Shown one piece after another: positions 22,401-34,400 of a stretch of 64,000 nt of DNA (positions are counted from its first letter, which is position 1; each line of letters opens with the position of its first letter). Source of the stretch: Crocodylus rhombifer (Eukaryota; Chordata; Crocodylia; Crocodylidae); the NCBI GenBank assembly GCA_038503035.1, contig JAVSML010019193.1, forward strand, positions 62,001-126,000, read 5' to 3'. The notes beneath the pieces were generated by a model, which saw only the letters and a list, made by a program, of their open reading frames with translations, did not search any database and was not told the DNA's origin. The position numbers were made by a program, and so were the translations under genes.

Positions 22401-25400
22401 TTGGTTTTTTTGGGCTTCTTCCCAGCTCAAAAGAGTCCTAATTTCATACTCATAGACATCATTTCCACAGGGCAGAAACTCGGCAGCATGCCTTGGCCGT
22501 GGTTTAGGTAGGACCTCCTTGTTTCTGTGCCCACTGCTCTGGTGAAGTGGGTCATTCTGGGTGGAGCAACGGGGCCGAGCTTCTCTGTTACTCCTGAGAT
22601 CCTGTAGCTTAAAGTGAGGCAGATGATGCTTGCTGTGGGATGCACAGTCCTTTCAGCCAGGCCCCACACCATCAAAGGGATCTAGCAACTTTACACCCGC
22701 TGAGTAACCAGAGTTATGAGGCTTGACCCTCGTGGGAGCTGTGGGAGGCAGGTAGCAGCGCGGGGACTTGCCAGCCCTCTACCTGCATCGCAGCATTACC
22801 CAGCCTGAGATCCCCTGTCTTGCTTTTCATTTCCGAGCCCTCCAGAGTGCCAGGATGTCCCAGATTGCAATGGCCATGCCATGCCCCTACTGAGGGTGGA
22901 GGATGGGGATGAGTGGCAGCCCAGCGGGGAGAGCACTGAAAGGTTTGCACCCGGCAGCCGCGGTTGCATTGGGAGCTGCTGATTTAGCTTGCATTGGTGG
23001 TGTTGTCTCTTCCCACCGAGCTTCTTCTGGAGCTACAGATGCAGCTGGATTCTCCAAGTCCTGAGTTTCTCCTTGCTTGTAACACCAAGACACAGCTCCT
23101 TCCTCCCTGCTGTTCTTGAACCCAGCATCGGACACTCCCTAGGGATCCAGATCTGGATCCACACCTGTCCCTGCCTGAGACCTGTGGTCTCTCCTTCTCC
23201 CCACGGGTTTTTCCTCACGTCACTTTGGGTGCTGTCTACACACCCAAGCTTGGTTTTGCTGGAGATCTGGTGCGAATGGGGTAGGGTGGGAAGGTTTTTG
23301 CACCCGTTAGTAACTAGCTGCCGTTCCCTTGCAGGTCAGAGCATGCACCGGAGACGACAAGAACGGGAACCCAGGGGACGCTCCCAGGAGCCGAGGTCAG
23401 AGCCTGGCGGGGGGTGTCCCGCAGGCTGGAGATGCTGCGGTGTCTGCAGATGCGTTGGATGATGTGCCTGTGACAGCTGGGAGGACTTTGCTGTTCCTCT
23501 GTAGTTTGAACGCTTTCTCTGAGCGCTGTAACCTCCCTAGGCTGCTTTGGGTTGGAAGCGGTGGGCCAAGCTAGTGTAAATCAGCATCATTTTGGCCCAG
23601 CCACACAAGCCTCCCTCTGCTCAGGGTGTGACCCAGTGCCCCCGAGCCGTGACTTCGTACCGTCCCCTTCACACTCTCTCCGCGGGTGTCCTGGGTCCCC
23701 GATGTCGCGCTTGAACATCTTCTCCTCGGCGCCTGTTCCCTTCCTGCTTCCCCAGTTGGCTTTCTCACCCGTCCGTCGGCCTCTCTTATGTCCTGCAAAT
23801 ACCCTTTGTGTGCCACAGGTGCCCCTGACACTCCCCCCACGCTCTTCTCCTGCCGCGGTGCCCATGAGAAGCGAGTCCGTCCTCCTCGCCATCTCATTTC
23901 CTCGTTACTTACCTGGCAGGGGAAGCATGGTGACCACGTAGGCAGGCTCCCCAGGTGGTTGTCCCTAATACGTCCTCCATAGGAGGTCTGTATTGAGCAG
24001 ATTTTTGGTGCTGGGAGGTGGAACTGGAGCTTGCTGCATCCCCCCGTGCATCCGCCTGGTCCTGCCGTGCTTCCAGGAGCCGTGCAATAAACAAAACAAA
24101 ACAAAAAAATTCCTCGGTAAAACCTGCCCGGTTCTCCAGTGTTTGTGGCTGGGCACCTGTGCGGAGGCTCAAAAGAGACTTGTCTTCTGCTCCTGGGATT
24201 GGACCTGTGCCCACGTAGATGAGTAGTGAAATCTGAGTCTTGTTTGTAAAGTTTTCAACCTTGATGCTAACTACATGGTTTTTTTCTTTCTCTCTCTCAT
24301 TCCTGCCAGGCTCCAAGGCAAGAGGAAATAAAGGCCAGTGGGGTCTCTCGGGAGAACAAAGACTTCTTTGCAAACCATGGAGGTTTGTCCACAGACATGG
24401 GTGCTAGAGCTGAAATTGGTGATATCCCAGAAGAAGGCAAGAACAAGGAGGGGAAAGCTGGTTTGCTTGTGCTGGAGCAGATGGGAGATATACATGTCCA
24501 AGGCCTGAAAAGGAGAAGGGAGGAGGATGGAGGAAAGGAGAGAGAAAAAAAGAAAGGGAAAAGGGACCTGAAGGATGGCAGAGGGGAGCTGGGTCAGAAA
24601 GAGAAGCTGAAGGAGGGTGCTCCTGGGAAGGGAAGGAGCCACGGGAAGAGCGATTCCCCACGGCAAAGCAAAGCCAAGACTGCGAGAGTGGGTGTCAAAG
24701 CGGTGTTGGCAGAGGATGGCAAGGTGGAAGAGGACAGGAAAGGGGGATGTGACCATGATAGGAGAGAGGAAAAAGGAGGGAGGGTGAAAGAGGAGGACCA
24801 TGCACAGAAAGGCGAGGATGAACTGCAGCCAGGGAGAGCAGAGAACGGGGTCGGGTGGGCAGAGGGAGCAATGCCGGAGGGGCCCCGGGCAAGCCCAGGA
24901 GGGGAAGGGGGAGAGACGGAGGGAGAGAAGAAGCATGGCTGGGCGGAGAAGGCAGCAAAGAGACAGAAGGAGAAAGGGCAGGAAAGGAAAGGAGAAGAGA
25001 CCAAGAAGAAGAAAAGGGAAGGGGGAAAAGTCAGACACGAGAAACCACCGAGGTTTGAAAGCCTGAAGGAAGAGCCAGAAGTGGAGAAGACGGAGGAGGG
25101 GCAACGGAGGGGAGGTGGGAAGGGAGTGAAGGAAGAAGAGGGAGGAGAGCCGGAGAGCGGGGGAGACGGAGGAATAAAGGAGGAGCGCGAGGGCAGCGGG
25201 TTAGGGAAAAGCGAGAGCGTCGAGTCCGATGAGAAAGTGAAGGTGGAAAATGGCCTGGAGGATGAGAAAGACACAAAGACTAAAGCCAAGGGGGCAAAAC
25301 CAGCCAAGCGGAGGAAAGCCAAGGAAGAAAACGCACATGAAGAGAAGGGCAAGAAGGCATCAGAAAAGCTGGAGAAGGAGGGTCCGGCTCAGAAAAGGAA

Positions 25401-28400
25401 AACCACAGAAGAGGGAGACAAGAAGAAAAGCAAGAAGACGAAGACAGGAGAAAATGAGAAGGAGAAAAAGAAAAAGGAAGAAGAGGATAAATGGAAGTGG
25501 TGAGTGTCCAGGTGTTGCTGCAGTGCCCTGACCTCAGGGCTGGGTGCTGTTGAATGTCCTGGGCCGGGCACATCTTTTTTTTTCTCCCCTCCCTAAAATA
25601 TTGATTTAAGTTGAGTTTCGGTCTTCAGCAGAATTTCCCCATTGTCTCACCCAGGGGCGCATGGTCTGATCCGAGGCTGCCTCGAGCTCAAGGGTGCAAC
25701 ACCCGCTGCCAACAAGGTCAGCAGGACTGTGCACACCGTACCAGTTGTGTTACCCCTGCCCGTGTGCAATGAAGGGGAGGGTGCATCCCTTTTGTTCCTG
25801 GCCAGCGTCTCTTTTTGTAGTGCTGCCGGGTTTGTCTTGCTGCTTTTAAATTGTTTTAAAAATAAAAAAGGGCAGCTGGTGCAAGGAGAGCAATCCTCCT
25901 ACTGCTTGCATTAGAGATCCTTGCTATTCTCCCTGTGGTCAGTAGGTGACTCTGGAGTCTTGTCCCCATGCAATTAGAAACCAGCATGTAAAGAGGTTAG
26001 AGGATGAGGTCCTTTGGGTAAATGTGATGGTTTTTATTAAACCAACTAAATAGTTGGAAAAATGGTTCTTTGCAAGCTTTTGGGTACAAACACCCTTCCT
26101 GTGACAGCTGATGCATTTTAAATGGAGGCTCATCACTAAAAGTTGATCAGATTGCTGCTGCTAATCAGTTGGGTCTGTCTCATCCCTTTGCCGGCAGCCC
26201 AGGACCTCTCTGCCTTCTCTCCCACTTATGGTTCATGGAGCAAAATTTTCTTAAAATCATAGTCAAAGAGCAGAGCAGCGGGGCTGGGAGGGAGCTCCAG
26301 AGCTCACATCTAGTCCGGCCCTGGCCTGAGGCAGGGTCAGGCCCGTCCAAACCACCCCAGGCAAATCCATAGTCCAACCTCTTTGTAAAGCTGCTGTCAA
26401 CCCTGGTGCAACACAAAGCATCACCCCCAAACCTGCCCCAGGCAAAGCAGGGGGGTCACAGCAGCCAGTGTCCTGCTTCTCTAAACAGTGGTTAATATAC
26501 CGTCAAGAGATCCCGGGTAGAGGCTGTGCCCCCACTACAGAGGAGGGCGAAACCCCCACAGTCCATATCAATCTGACCAGGGGCAAAATTTCCTCCTGAC
26601 CTGAAATGTAGGGATCAGTCTGACCCTGGACAGAGGGGCGAGACCCTCCAGCCCGGACCCTGTGGGGGTGGTGCCAGCAGGAGCATTGGCCCAGCCCCAG
26701 CCTCTGGCGGAGGCTTAAACCCCCTGACACATGTAGCAGAAAGGAGGGGAGAGGGGGACAAGCACCAAAATCTTTCCTTTTATTTAATTATTATTATTAT
26801 TATTATTATTATTATTTTTGCAAGTCCTCACCCCGGCATCTAAATCATCCCTCCCATCCCCTTGCGGGCTGGCACTGATGCTGTGCTCCCTCCCTGCAGA
26901 GGAGGCTGCAGTGGGCGGATGGGGCTTTTGTTGCACGGTGACTCCTTAAGCCTGTGGCATTAACTCAAACATGCACGTCTGCAACTACATCTCCCAGAAT
27001 GCTTTGCTGCTCCGGTGGGGCTGGACTCCGGGCAGTCAAGAATTGCATTTCTTTTCCTTTGCAAAACTACAGGTGAAAAATGTCATTTTTCTTTCCCAAC
27101 AGAGAGGATCAAGGCAGGGGCTGCATTATATGTTTGGCAAAAAAAAAAAAAAAAAAAAAAAAAAGGGCTATATGCATAAATAAATGAGATATAGCGAGGA
27201 AAAAAATGAGGGGGAGGGCAGGGGAAGTGGCTCTAAACACTTCCACGTGAAAAGTCATGGGAGCCGGGTTGCTAGCAGGATGTGTTGGTGCAGAGCTGCC
27301 CTCCGATCCGGAGCCGGAGCCATGGCAAGTATAAGTGTGTTGGTCGGCTGCTTTGACCCACCCGGGGGGGGCTCCTCCCGTGCCGTGGCTGTGGGCAGCT
27401 CTGCAGCATTCAGGCTGCCCCGGGGCTACGGGCAGGTGTAGCCCGCGCCAAAGTGAGGGCTGGAGGGGTGGGGGACAGCAAGGAGTATTGCAGCCCCTGG
27501 CAGTGTCCATGCAGCATGCCTCCCTTTGCACGCTTGTAGAAGATTAAGTGACTAGCCCAAGGTTGTGCAGGAAGTCAGTGGCAGAGCTGGGCACTGGCTT
27601 CAGGATGCCCGAGCCCCAGGCCAATGCCCTGGCCCTTAGCACTGTCTCCTGGTCCTGATTCTTCTTTCCTGCTGCCCTTGGAGCCGACTGCACGGTGCTA
27701 AATGCTGCCCCAAGGTTTGTTTCTCCTGTGGTGCCTGTAGGCATCTTCCCAACGCTGTTCTGGGCCGGGGCTGCCCCTGCTGAGCGTTAAGAGCCAAGGG
27801 TCCAAAGCTGTCTAGTGCCAAGGTGCCCCTAATCCATCCCCATCTCCCTGTCTCCAAGGTGGGAAGAGGAGAAGACTGAGGACAAAGTGAAATGGAAGCA
27901 GCTGGAGCACAAAGGACCCTACTTCGCCCCTTTGTACGAGCCGCTCCCGGACAACGTCAAGTTTTACTACGATGGTAAGTCGGTCCCTGCCATCTAGGCA
28001 GGAAAACCGAGCAGTGTCTGGGTCCCTGCGTGGCAGGGGAGACGGGCCAGACAAGCGGTACTGCCCCTGTTTATCTCCGAGAGCTCGGTGTAGACTAGAC
28101 GGCATCGCACACCGGAAGGAGAGGGCTGAAACCGTGCCAGCATTTCCGGCCTGTTGTAGCTGCTAACGAAGCCAAATCTGCCCCGTGCATTGGGGTAGCT
28201 CAGGTGCTAGAGGGCAGGGTGATGGGTACGCTGGGAGAAACCCAGCCATTCTGACCACGCCGCGAAGATGAGCATTTGCAAAGTGGCTGCGGAGGGGACA
28301 TGGTTAAACACAGGGCTGCAGCAGATGGCTACAAGGGGCTCGATGCAGACGCAATGAGACGTGGGTTAAAGTGGGATTGTGTGGTTGCTAAAAAAGCAGA

Positions 28401-31400
28401 TCCTTCCTTGCAGGCCAGCCTATGAAGCTGAGTTTGGCCACAGAAGAAATAGCCACCTTCTATGCTAAAATGCTGGATCATGAGTACACCACTAAAGAGA
28501 TTTTCCAGAACAACTTCTTCAGGGACTGGAAAGAGGTACTGCTTCCTCAGTCCTGCAATTCAAGAATAAAAAGCCTGTATTAGGAGCTGTGAGGTCATCC
28601 TATGATGTCACTAGGGTTGTGGCATGTCATCTGTAGAGCATGGTAGTTGGGGAATGGCAAGGCCCAGGTCTATAGCAGGAGGAGGAGCAGGGGTCAGTCG
28701 CCCAGTGGCTGATTTCCCAATCTGTGCCATTATGGTGTTGGGTGCAGTGGGGTTCATCATATCTGCGGCTGCTTCATGCTGAAGTTTGGGGTGGGCTTCT
28801 TAGGGCCTTTTAGTGCTTACTAAAAGATGGGGATGGCTGGAGAGAGGAGCAGAGGCAGAGCCATGCCAGCAAGGGAGAGTTGCATGAGGCAGCACCTTTC
28901 TCTGTTGCAGAACAGGGGCTTGTCCCTGCAGGGAAGTTTAAGGCTGGACATGCAGAGCATGGATGTGCAGCATGGACATATGATGTGATAACTCTGGGGT
29001 CAGGGCATGCAGTGGGTGCCACTGCAGCAAGCCCTGGGCACAGGCCTGGTACACTGGGATGATGTAGCTGGGGCTGGTCCTGCTTGGAGCAGGGGTTGCA
29101 CTAGATGTGACCTCCTGAGCTTCCTTCAACCCTCATTGTCTATGAACTTACCCCAGGGCAGAGCCAACGGGGGCTTTCCTCTGCATGGGAGCAACTTATC
29201 CCTAGGTAAAGCTGTGCATTGCTTGGCTGCTCTGCTTTGCCTGCAGGGTAAAGTCCGTTTGCCCTGGAGTAACTGTGTTGTGTATCATAGTTGGTCGGGC
29301 CGGAAGGGACCTGAGCAGATCATCTAGTCCGACCCCCTGCCCTGGCAGGAAAGAGCACTGGGGACAAACGACCCCAGCAAGATGTTTATACAACCTCCTC
29401 TTAAACACCCCCAGGGTAGGGGCCTGCACCACTTCTCTTGGAAGTTGGTCCCAGACCCTAGCCGCCCTGACCGCGAAGTCGCGCCTCCTGATGTCGAGTC
29501 TGAATCTCCCCTCTGCCAGCTTGTGACCGCTATTCCTGGTCACTCCTGGCGGTGCTCGGGGGAACAGGGGCTCCCCCAGTGCCTGCTGGTCCCCCCCAAC
29601 TAGTTTATAACAGGCCACTAGATCCCCCTCAGCCGTCTCTTGTGGCGGCTGAACAGGTTCAGGTCCCGTTGCCTCTCCTCGTAGGGCCTGCCCTGCTGTC
29701 CCTGACCATGCGAGTGGCCTCCTCTGGACCCTCTCCATGCTGCCCACATCCCTCCTGAAGTGCGGCGCCCAGAACTGGACGCAGGACTCCCGCTGCGGCC
29801 TGACCAGTGCCGCACAGAGGGGGAGGATCACCTCCCTGGACCTGCTCGAGATGCATCTGTGGATGCACGACAAGGCGCGGTTGGCCTTCCTGACCGTGTC
29901 CCCACACTGCCGGCCCGTGTTCATCTTGGCATCAATGATGACTCCAAGATCCTTTTCTGCCTCTGCCCTGATGAGAAGGGAGTCCCCAGCCTGTAGGTAT
30001 GGTGCTGGTTCTTCCTCCCCAGGTGCAGCACCTTGCACTTGCCTGTGTTGAAGCCCATTCTATTCTCATCTGCCCACCCCTGTAACCTGTCTTGGTCTGA
30101 TTGCAGCCTGTTCCTCCCTCCAGTGTGCCCACATCCCCCCACATCTTAGTGTCATCTCCAAATTTGAGCAGGTGCTTTTTACCCCCTCGTCCAAGTCAGT
30201 GATGAAGATGTTGAGCAGTGCGGGCCCGAGGACCGAGCCCTGGGGGACCCCACTGCCCACATCCCTCCGGGTCAAACATGACCCGTCCACCACCGCTCTC
30301 CGGGTGCGGCCCTCCTGCCAGTCGGCGACACATCTGACTGTGGGGGTGTCCACACCACAGCCCCCAGTTTCTTAATGAGAACGGGGTGAGAGACGGTGTC
30401 CAAAGCCTTCCGGAAGTCCAGGAACACTATATCCACTGCTACCCCTGCGTCTAAGGATTTGGTGACCTGGGCGTAGAAGGCCACCAGGTTGGTCTGACAG
30501 GACCTGCCGCTAATGAACCCGTGCTGGTTGCCCCTAAGCATGCAGTCCCCTGCTGGCCCCTCCTGGATGTGTGCCAGAATAATTTTCTCGAACAGCTTGC
30601 CTAGGATCGAGGTAAGACTAACTAGCTTATAGTTTCCTGGGTCCTCCTTCCTCCCCTTTTTGAAGATGGGAACCACGCTGGCCCTCTTCCAGTCCTCTGG
30701 CCCCACACCAGAGCACCACGAGTGCTCGTAAAGCCGTGCCAGGGGTCCTGCAATGACCTCGGCCAGTTCCTTTAGTACTCTAGGGTGGAGATCGTCCGGG
30801 CCGGCTGACCTGAATACGTCCAACCCCTCCAGAAGCTCCCTAACTAAATCCTCGCTAACCCGTGGCCCAGGTGTGCCTGCCCCGGGGCCCGAGGGGGGCC
30901 CAGCAGGGAGGTGGCTGTTCTGGCCCCTACTTAGGAAGACGGAGGCAAAGAAATCGTTGAACATGTTAGCTTTGCTGTCTGGTGTGACGACCAAGTTTCC
31001 CAACGTGTCCTGCAAGGGCCCCACGTTACCCGGGATCTTCTTTTTACCTCCTATGTATTTAAAGAAGGACTTCTTATTGTCCTTAATCTGGGAAGCCAGT
31101 CCCAGTTCCATCTCTGCCTTGGCCTTCCTAACTACCCCCCTACATCCCCGAGCACCTGCAGTATAGTCGTCCCTGGTGATGACCCCTTCTTTCCATTGGG
31201 GGTATGCCACCCTTTTAGCTAGGAGACATTCCCGGATGCTTTTGGTGAGCCATGGAGGCTTTTGCGCCCTCCTGCTCCCTTTGATCCGTGTTGGGATTAC
31301 CTCCCTTTGGGCTTGGAGGATTGTCTCCTTAAGGAGCGACCACTGTCCTTGGACACCGGCTCCCCTCCCCTCCGGGACCTCAGCTCTTCCCCAACTATCC

Positions 31401-34400
31401 TCCTTAGCTCATTGAAGTCGGCCCTCCTGAAATCCAGGGCTGCTGCCTTACTGCAGGCCTTTGCCACCCTGCGCTGGATGGTGAATCCCAGCAGGCGATG
31501 ATGCACCCAGGGGCAGATCCAGGGGGTGCATTTGGTGCAGTCACACCTCCCTTTTGATTCTTGCTCCATCCAGAGTTTAAAACCAACTACCTGGCTGTAG
31601 CAGCAGCATCTCTAGCCACTGTTGACTTGCTCAACTTGATGGCTCATTATAATGTACCTAATCCCTTCTAAACTCATCTCACGGGTGTTAATGACTCTTC
31701 TTTTCAATAGTCTTGATGTTCTGCCAGTCAAGCTGACTTTTTTTCTTTTTGCCATTCTGCTGTCTGTGGGTTGCTTCTGCTCCTAGTTCACAGATGGTTT
31801 TTTAACTCATTCCAATGACATTATATTTGTTTTTGCTTTGATCTTAAGCTGCATCCTGCCTCCCTAGCCCCCTAGCATAGTAGTCAAGCTTCTAGTTTAC
31901 TTTTAACTGGAGAAAAATGCATGGTGTCTATATGTGATGGTGCACCTGCACCCGCCTTTTGCAAAGTCTAGATCGGCCTGTATATCCACCTAAAGTGACA
32001 GAGGTAGCCAACTCCATTCGGCAAGCTCAGTAAGCTCCTGGTACTTGGTGCCTGTGAGTGTCCAAAGGGAGAGGGTTTGTGGAGGAGGTGATGTGCTGCC
32101 CCAGCTCACTGCATACTTGCTGTCCCATATCCATGAGGCCTGAATGCAGTAGGGCCTCATCTAATTTTTAGGCAAGGAGAAATGCCTTGCAGCTTGTGTG
32201 CGTTAAGCTTCTGGAGCAGCTGGCACACAGCAAATCCATGTCTTCCCTGCCTGGGCACCCCTGGGGATCTTGCACACACTGACTTCTGTTCAGTGCCCTT
32301 CACCCCCATCCCCTTGTAGCCACTCAGGCTTGGGTGTGTGCAGTCTCGGGCTTCTTCCTTTTTCTCTTCACACTGCTCCACCCAGGAGGTGGCTGCATTT
32401 CACCGTTGCCCCTGTTCACAGGCTTGCATTTTTCAGAAGCAGCTGCTTGATTTCATAGAAATCCTAGAAAAGTAGGGCTAGGAGGGGCCTCCGGATATCA
32501 TCTAGTCCAACCCTCTCCTGGGAAAATAATAAATTTCCCAGATGCAGCTTCTCACAGGCCAACACTTGTGGTATGGATGGCATGGTGCTGGCTGATGCTC
32601 TCATGCAACTCCCCCAAAATGCTTAGGGCCTCCCCTTTTCTTCTCTTCTGGGGCCTCCGAGCTCGGTGCTAAGTCAACTTTGCCTGTCGGTTCACCGAGA
32701 CCTGTCTGGCTTTTGTGCAGGAAATGACAGAGAAGGAGCAGGAGATCATCCAGAGCCTGGACAAGTGCGACTTCAAGGAAATACACAAGTACTTTGTGGA
32801 CAAGAACGAGGCCCGGAAGGCCCTGCCCAAAGAGGAGAAGCAGGTGAGCACCTGGCTCCTGTGACAGCCGGCCACCGTTTCAGCCAGCATGGGGCATTTC
32901 TGGGGTCTGCAGCCAGCCTCTCTGGTGGATTCAGCCCAATGAATGTATGCACTGACTCATAATGGTGAATCTAGGCAAATCACTAGTATGAAACTGCCAT
33001 GATGCCCTGACTCCTCCCAACTTGTGTCCTGCTCCCTGGCTTGTCCTTGACTTTCAGTTGGGGCAGGGAGAGAGGTACCCTTTGCATCTTATCATGTAAA
33101 AAGCAGTGGAGCAAAGTCTTGGGGCCCCCTGTGCTCACCACATTTGCTTTTTGGATTCTTGTTTTTCGAATGACCTTGAGTTTGAGACCTTTGGTGCAAG
33201 CCCTGGGGTCTGAGCCGTGCAGGAGACGCCTAGGCTAGGTACAGACATTTTACACACAAACTGGTTTAAGTGATCAGAAACTGGTTTAAACCTGGGACAG
33301 AACAGAAGTTCAGTGCACATAAGCCAGTTTCAAAATGGCTGAAGCTGGTTTAAGGTAAACCTGGTTGAATGTAGCATCAGACTTAACTGATTTGGGTCAA
33401 ACTGGTTTCTGCAATGTGTGTCCCAGACCCTAGAGTATTGTGTGAAATTTGCAGCTCCACGTTTGGAAAAGAGGTTCGAGAGGGTCCAGAGGTAGGAGAG
33501 AAATGATAACGGGCTTGGCAGGCTAGCACAGGAGGAGAGGCATGTTCAGCTTGCAGAAGAGGCAAGAGGGGATGTGACAGTCAAACATCTGAAGGGCTGC
33601 TACAAAGAGGGAAAACAGTTTTTCTCTCTTGCTGCAGAGCAGAATGTGGATCAGTGGCTTGAAGTTGCAGCAAAGTAGATTTAAACTGGGTCTCAGGGAA
33701 AAGTTTTCTCACTGCTAGGACAGGGAAGCAGTGGAACAGATGCTCAGGGAAGTTGTGCTATCTCCATCACTGGAGAGGTTCAAGAAGGGGTTGATTGAGT
33801 ATTGCTGCTATGGGTCTTTCCCAGGTTTCTAGGTTTTGCTGGTTGCTGGCTCCATGAAGGGTTTTTTCCTGTTGTGGTGTTTTTTCCCACCCCCTCAGAG
33901 GCATTGGGTGCTGGCTGCAGCCATGGCTGGGGGTTTTGTTTGGGCTCCTGCTACAACTTACACCTGGAGGGTCCTGGCTAGGGGGTCTTGTCCCTTTGCT
34001 CAGGGTCAAGCCGATTGCAATATTTGGGGTCAGGTAGGAGTTTTACCCCCTGGTCGGATGGGTACCGACAGGGGTGGGGTGGGGGGGATGGGGTTTAACC
34101 TTCCTCTGTAGCTGGGGGGTGGCCTTTACCTGGGATCTCTTGAGCCTATGTTGGCAACCTTTAATAGAAGCAGGACGTTGGCTGCTGTGATCCCCCTGTT
34201 TTACCTGTGGCAGGTTTGGGTGTGATGTGGCTGTTTCAAGGTGGACTGCAGTTTTGCTAATAGGTTAGACAGTGGATTTGTGTGGGATGGTTTGCATAGG
34301 GCTGATCCTGCCTCTGGCCAGGGGTTGGACTGTGATTTCCAGAGGTCCCTCCTGGTCCTGCTTTTCTATGATTGTGACCTACTCCTGGCTAGAGCCCCTT

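Larger units (their letters stand above)
17223..23334. other. Intron 5
   Basis: 6.1 kb. Holds CR1 at 17580-17995, 18085-19060 and 20335-20455 and the GC-rich LTR-like block at 19110-20110. 20460-23330 shows nothing recognised. Confidence 0.5.
25500..27858. other. Intron 7, between the N-terminal and core exons
   Basis: 2.4 kb with a dispersed repeat (26020-26105), CR1 (26250-26730), an ATT microsatellite, a 26-base A run and a MIR-like piece. No further exon seen. Confidence 0.6.
28536..32720. other. Intron 9
   Basis: 4.2 kb, more than half of it one CR1 copy (29283-31510), with shorter CR1 pieces at 29045-29145 and 32450-32530. 31510-32450 shows nothing recognised. Confidence 0.6.

Noticed and set aside
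23571..24104. Minus-strand 177-codon frame in intron 6
   Set aside because: No splice sites, no domain, and it overlaps other open frames on both strands in a C/T-rich stretch.
24271..25352. Minus-strand open frames of 277 and 252 codons rich in Pro, Ser, Phe, Leu
   Set aside because: Complement of the purine-rich TOP1MT exon 7; a strand without A/G-rich stops. No splice or family support.
27109..27531. Minus-strand 140-codon frame
   Set aside because: Runs through the 26-base A run (poly-Phe) and intronic repeats; not coding.
30753..31166. Plus-strand 137-codon frame
   Set aside because: Antisense of the CR1 reverse transcriptase frame.
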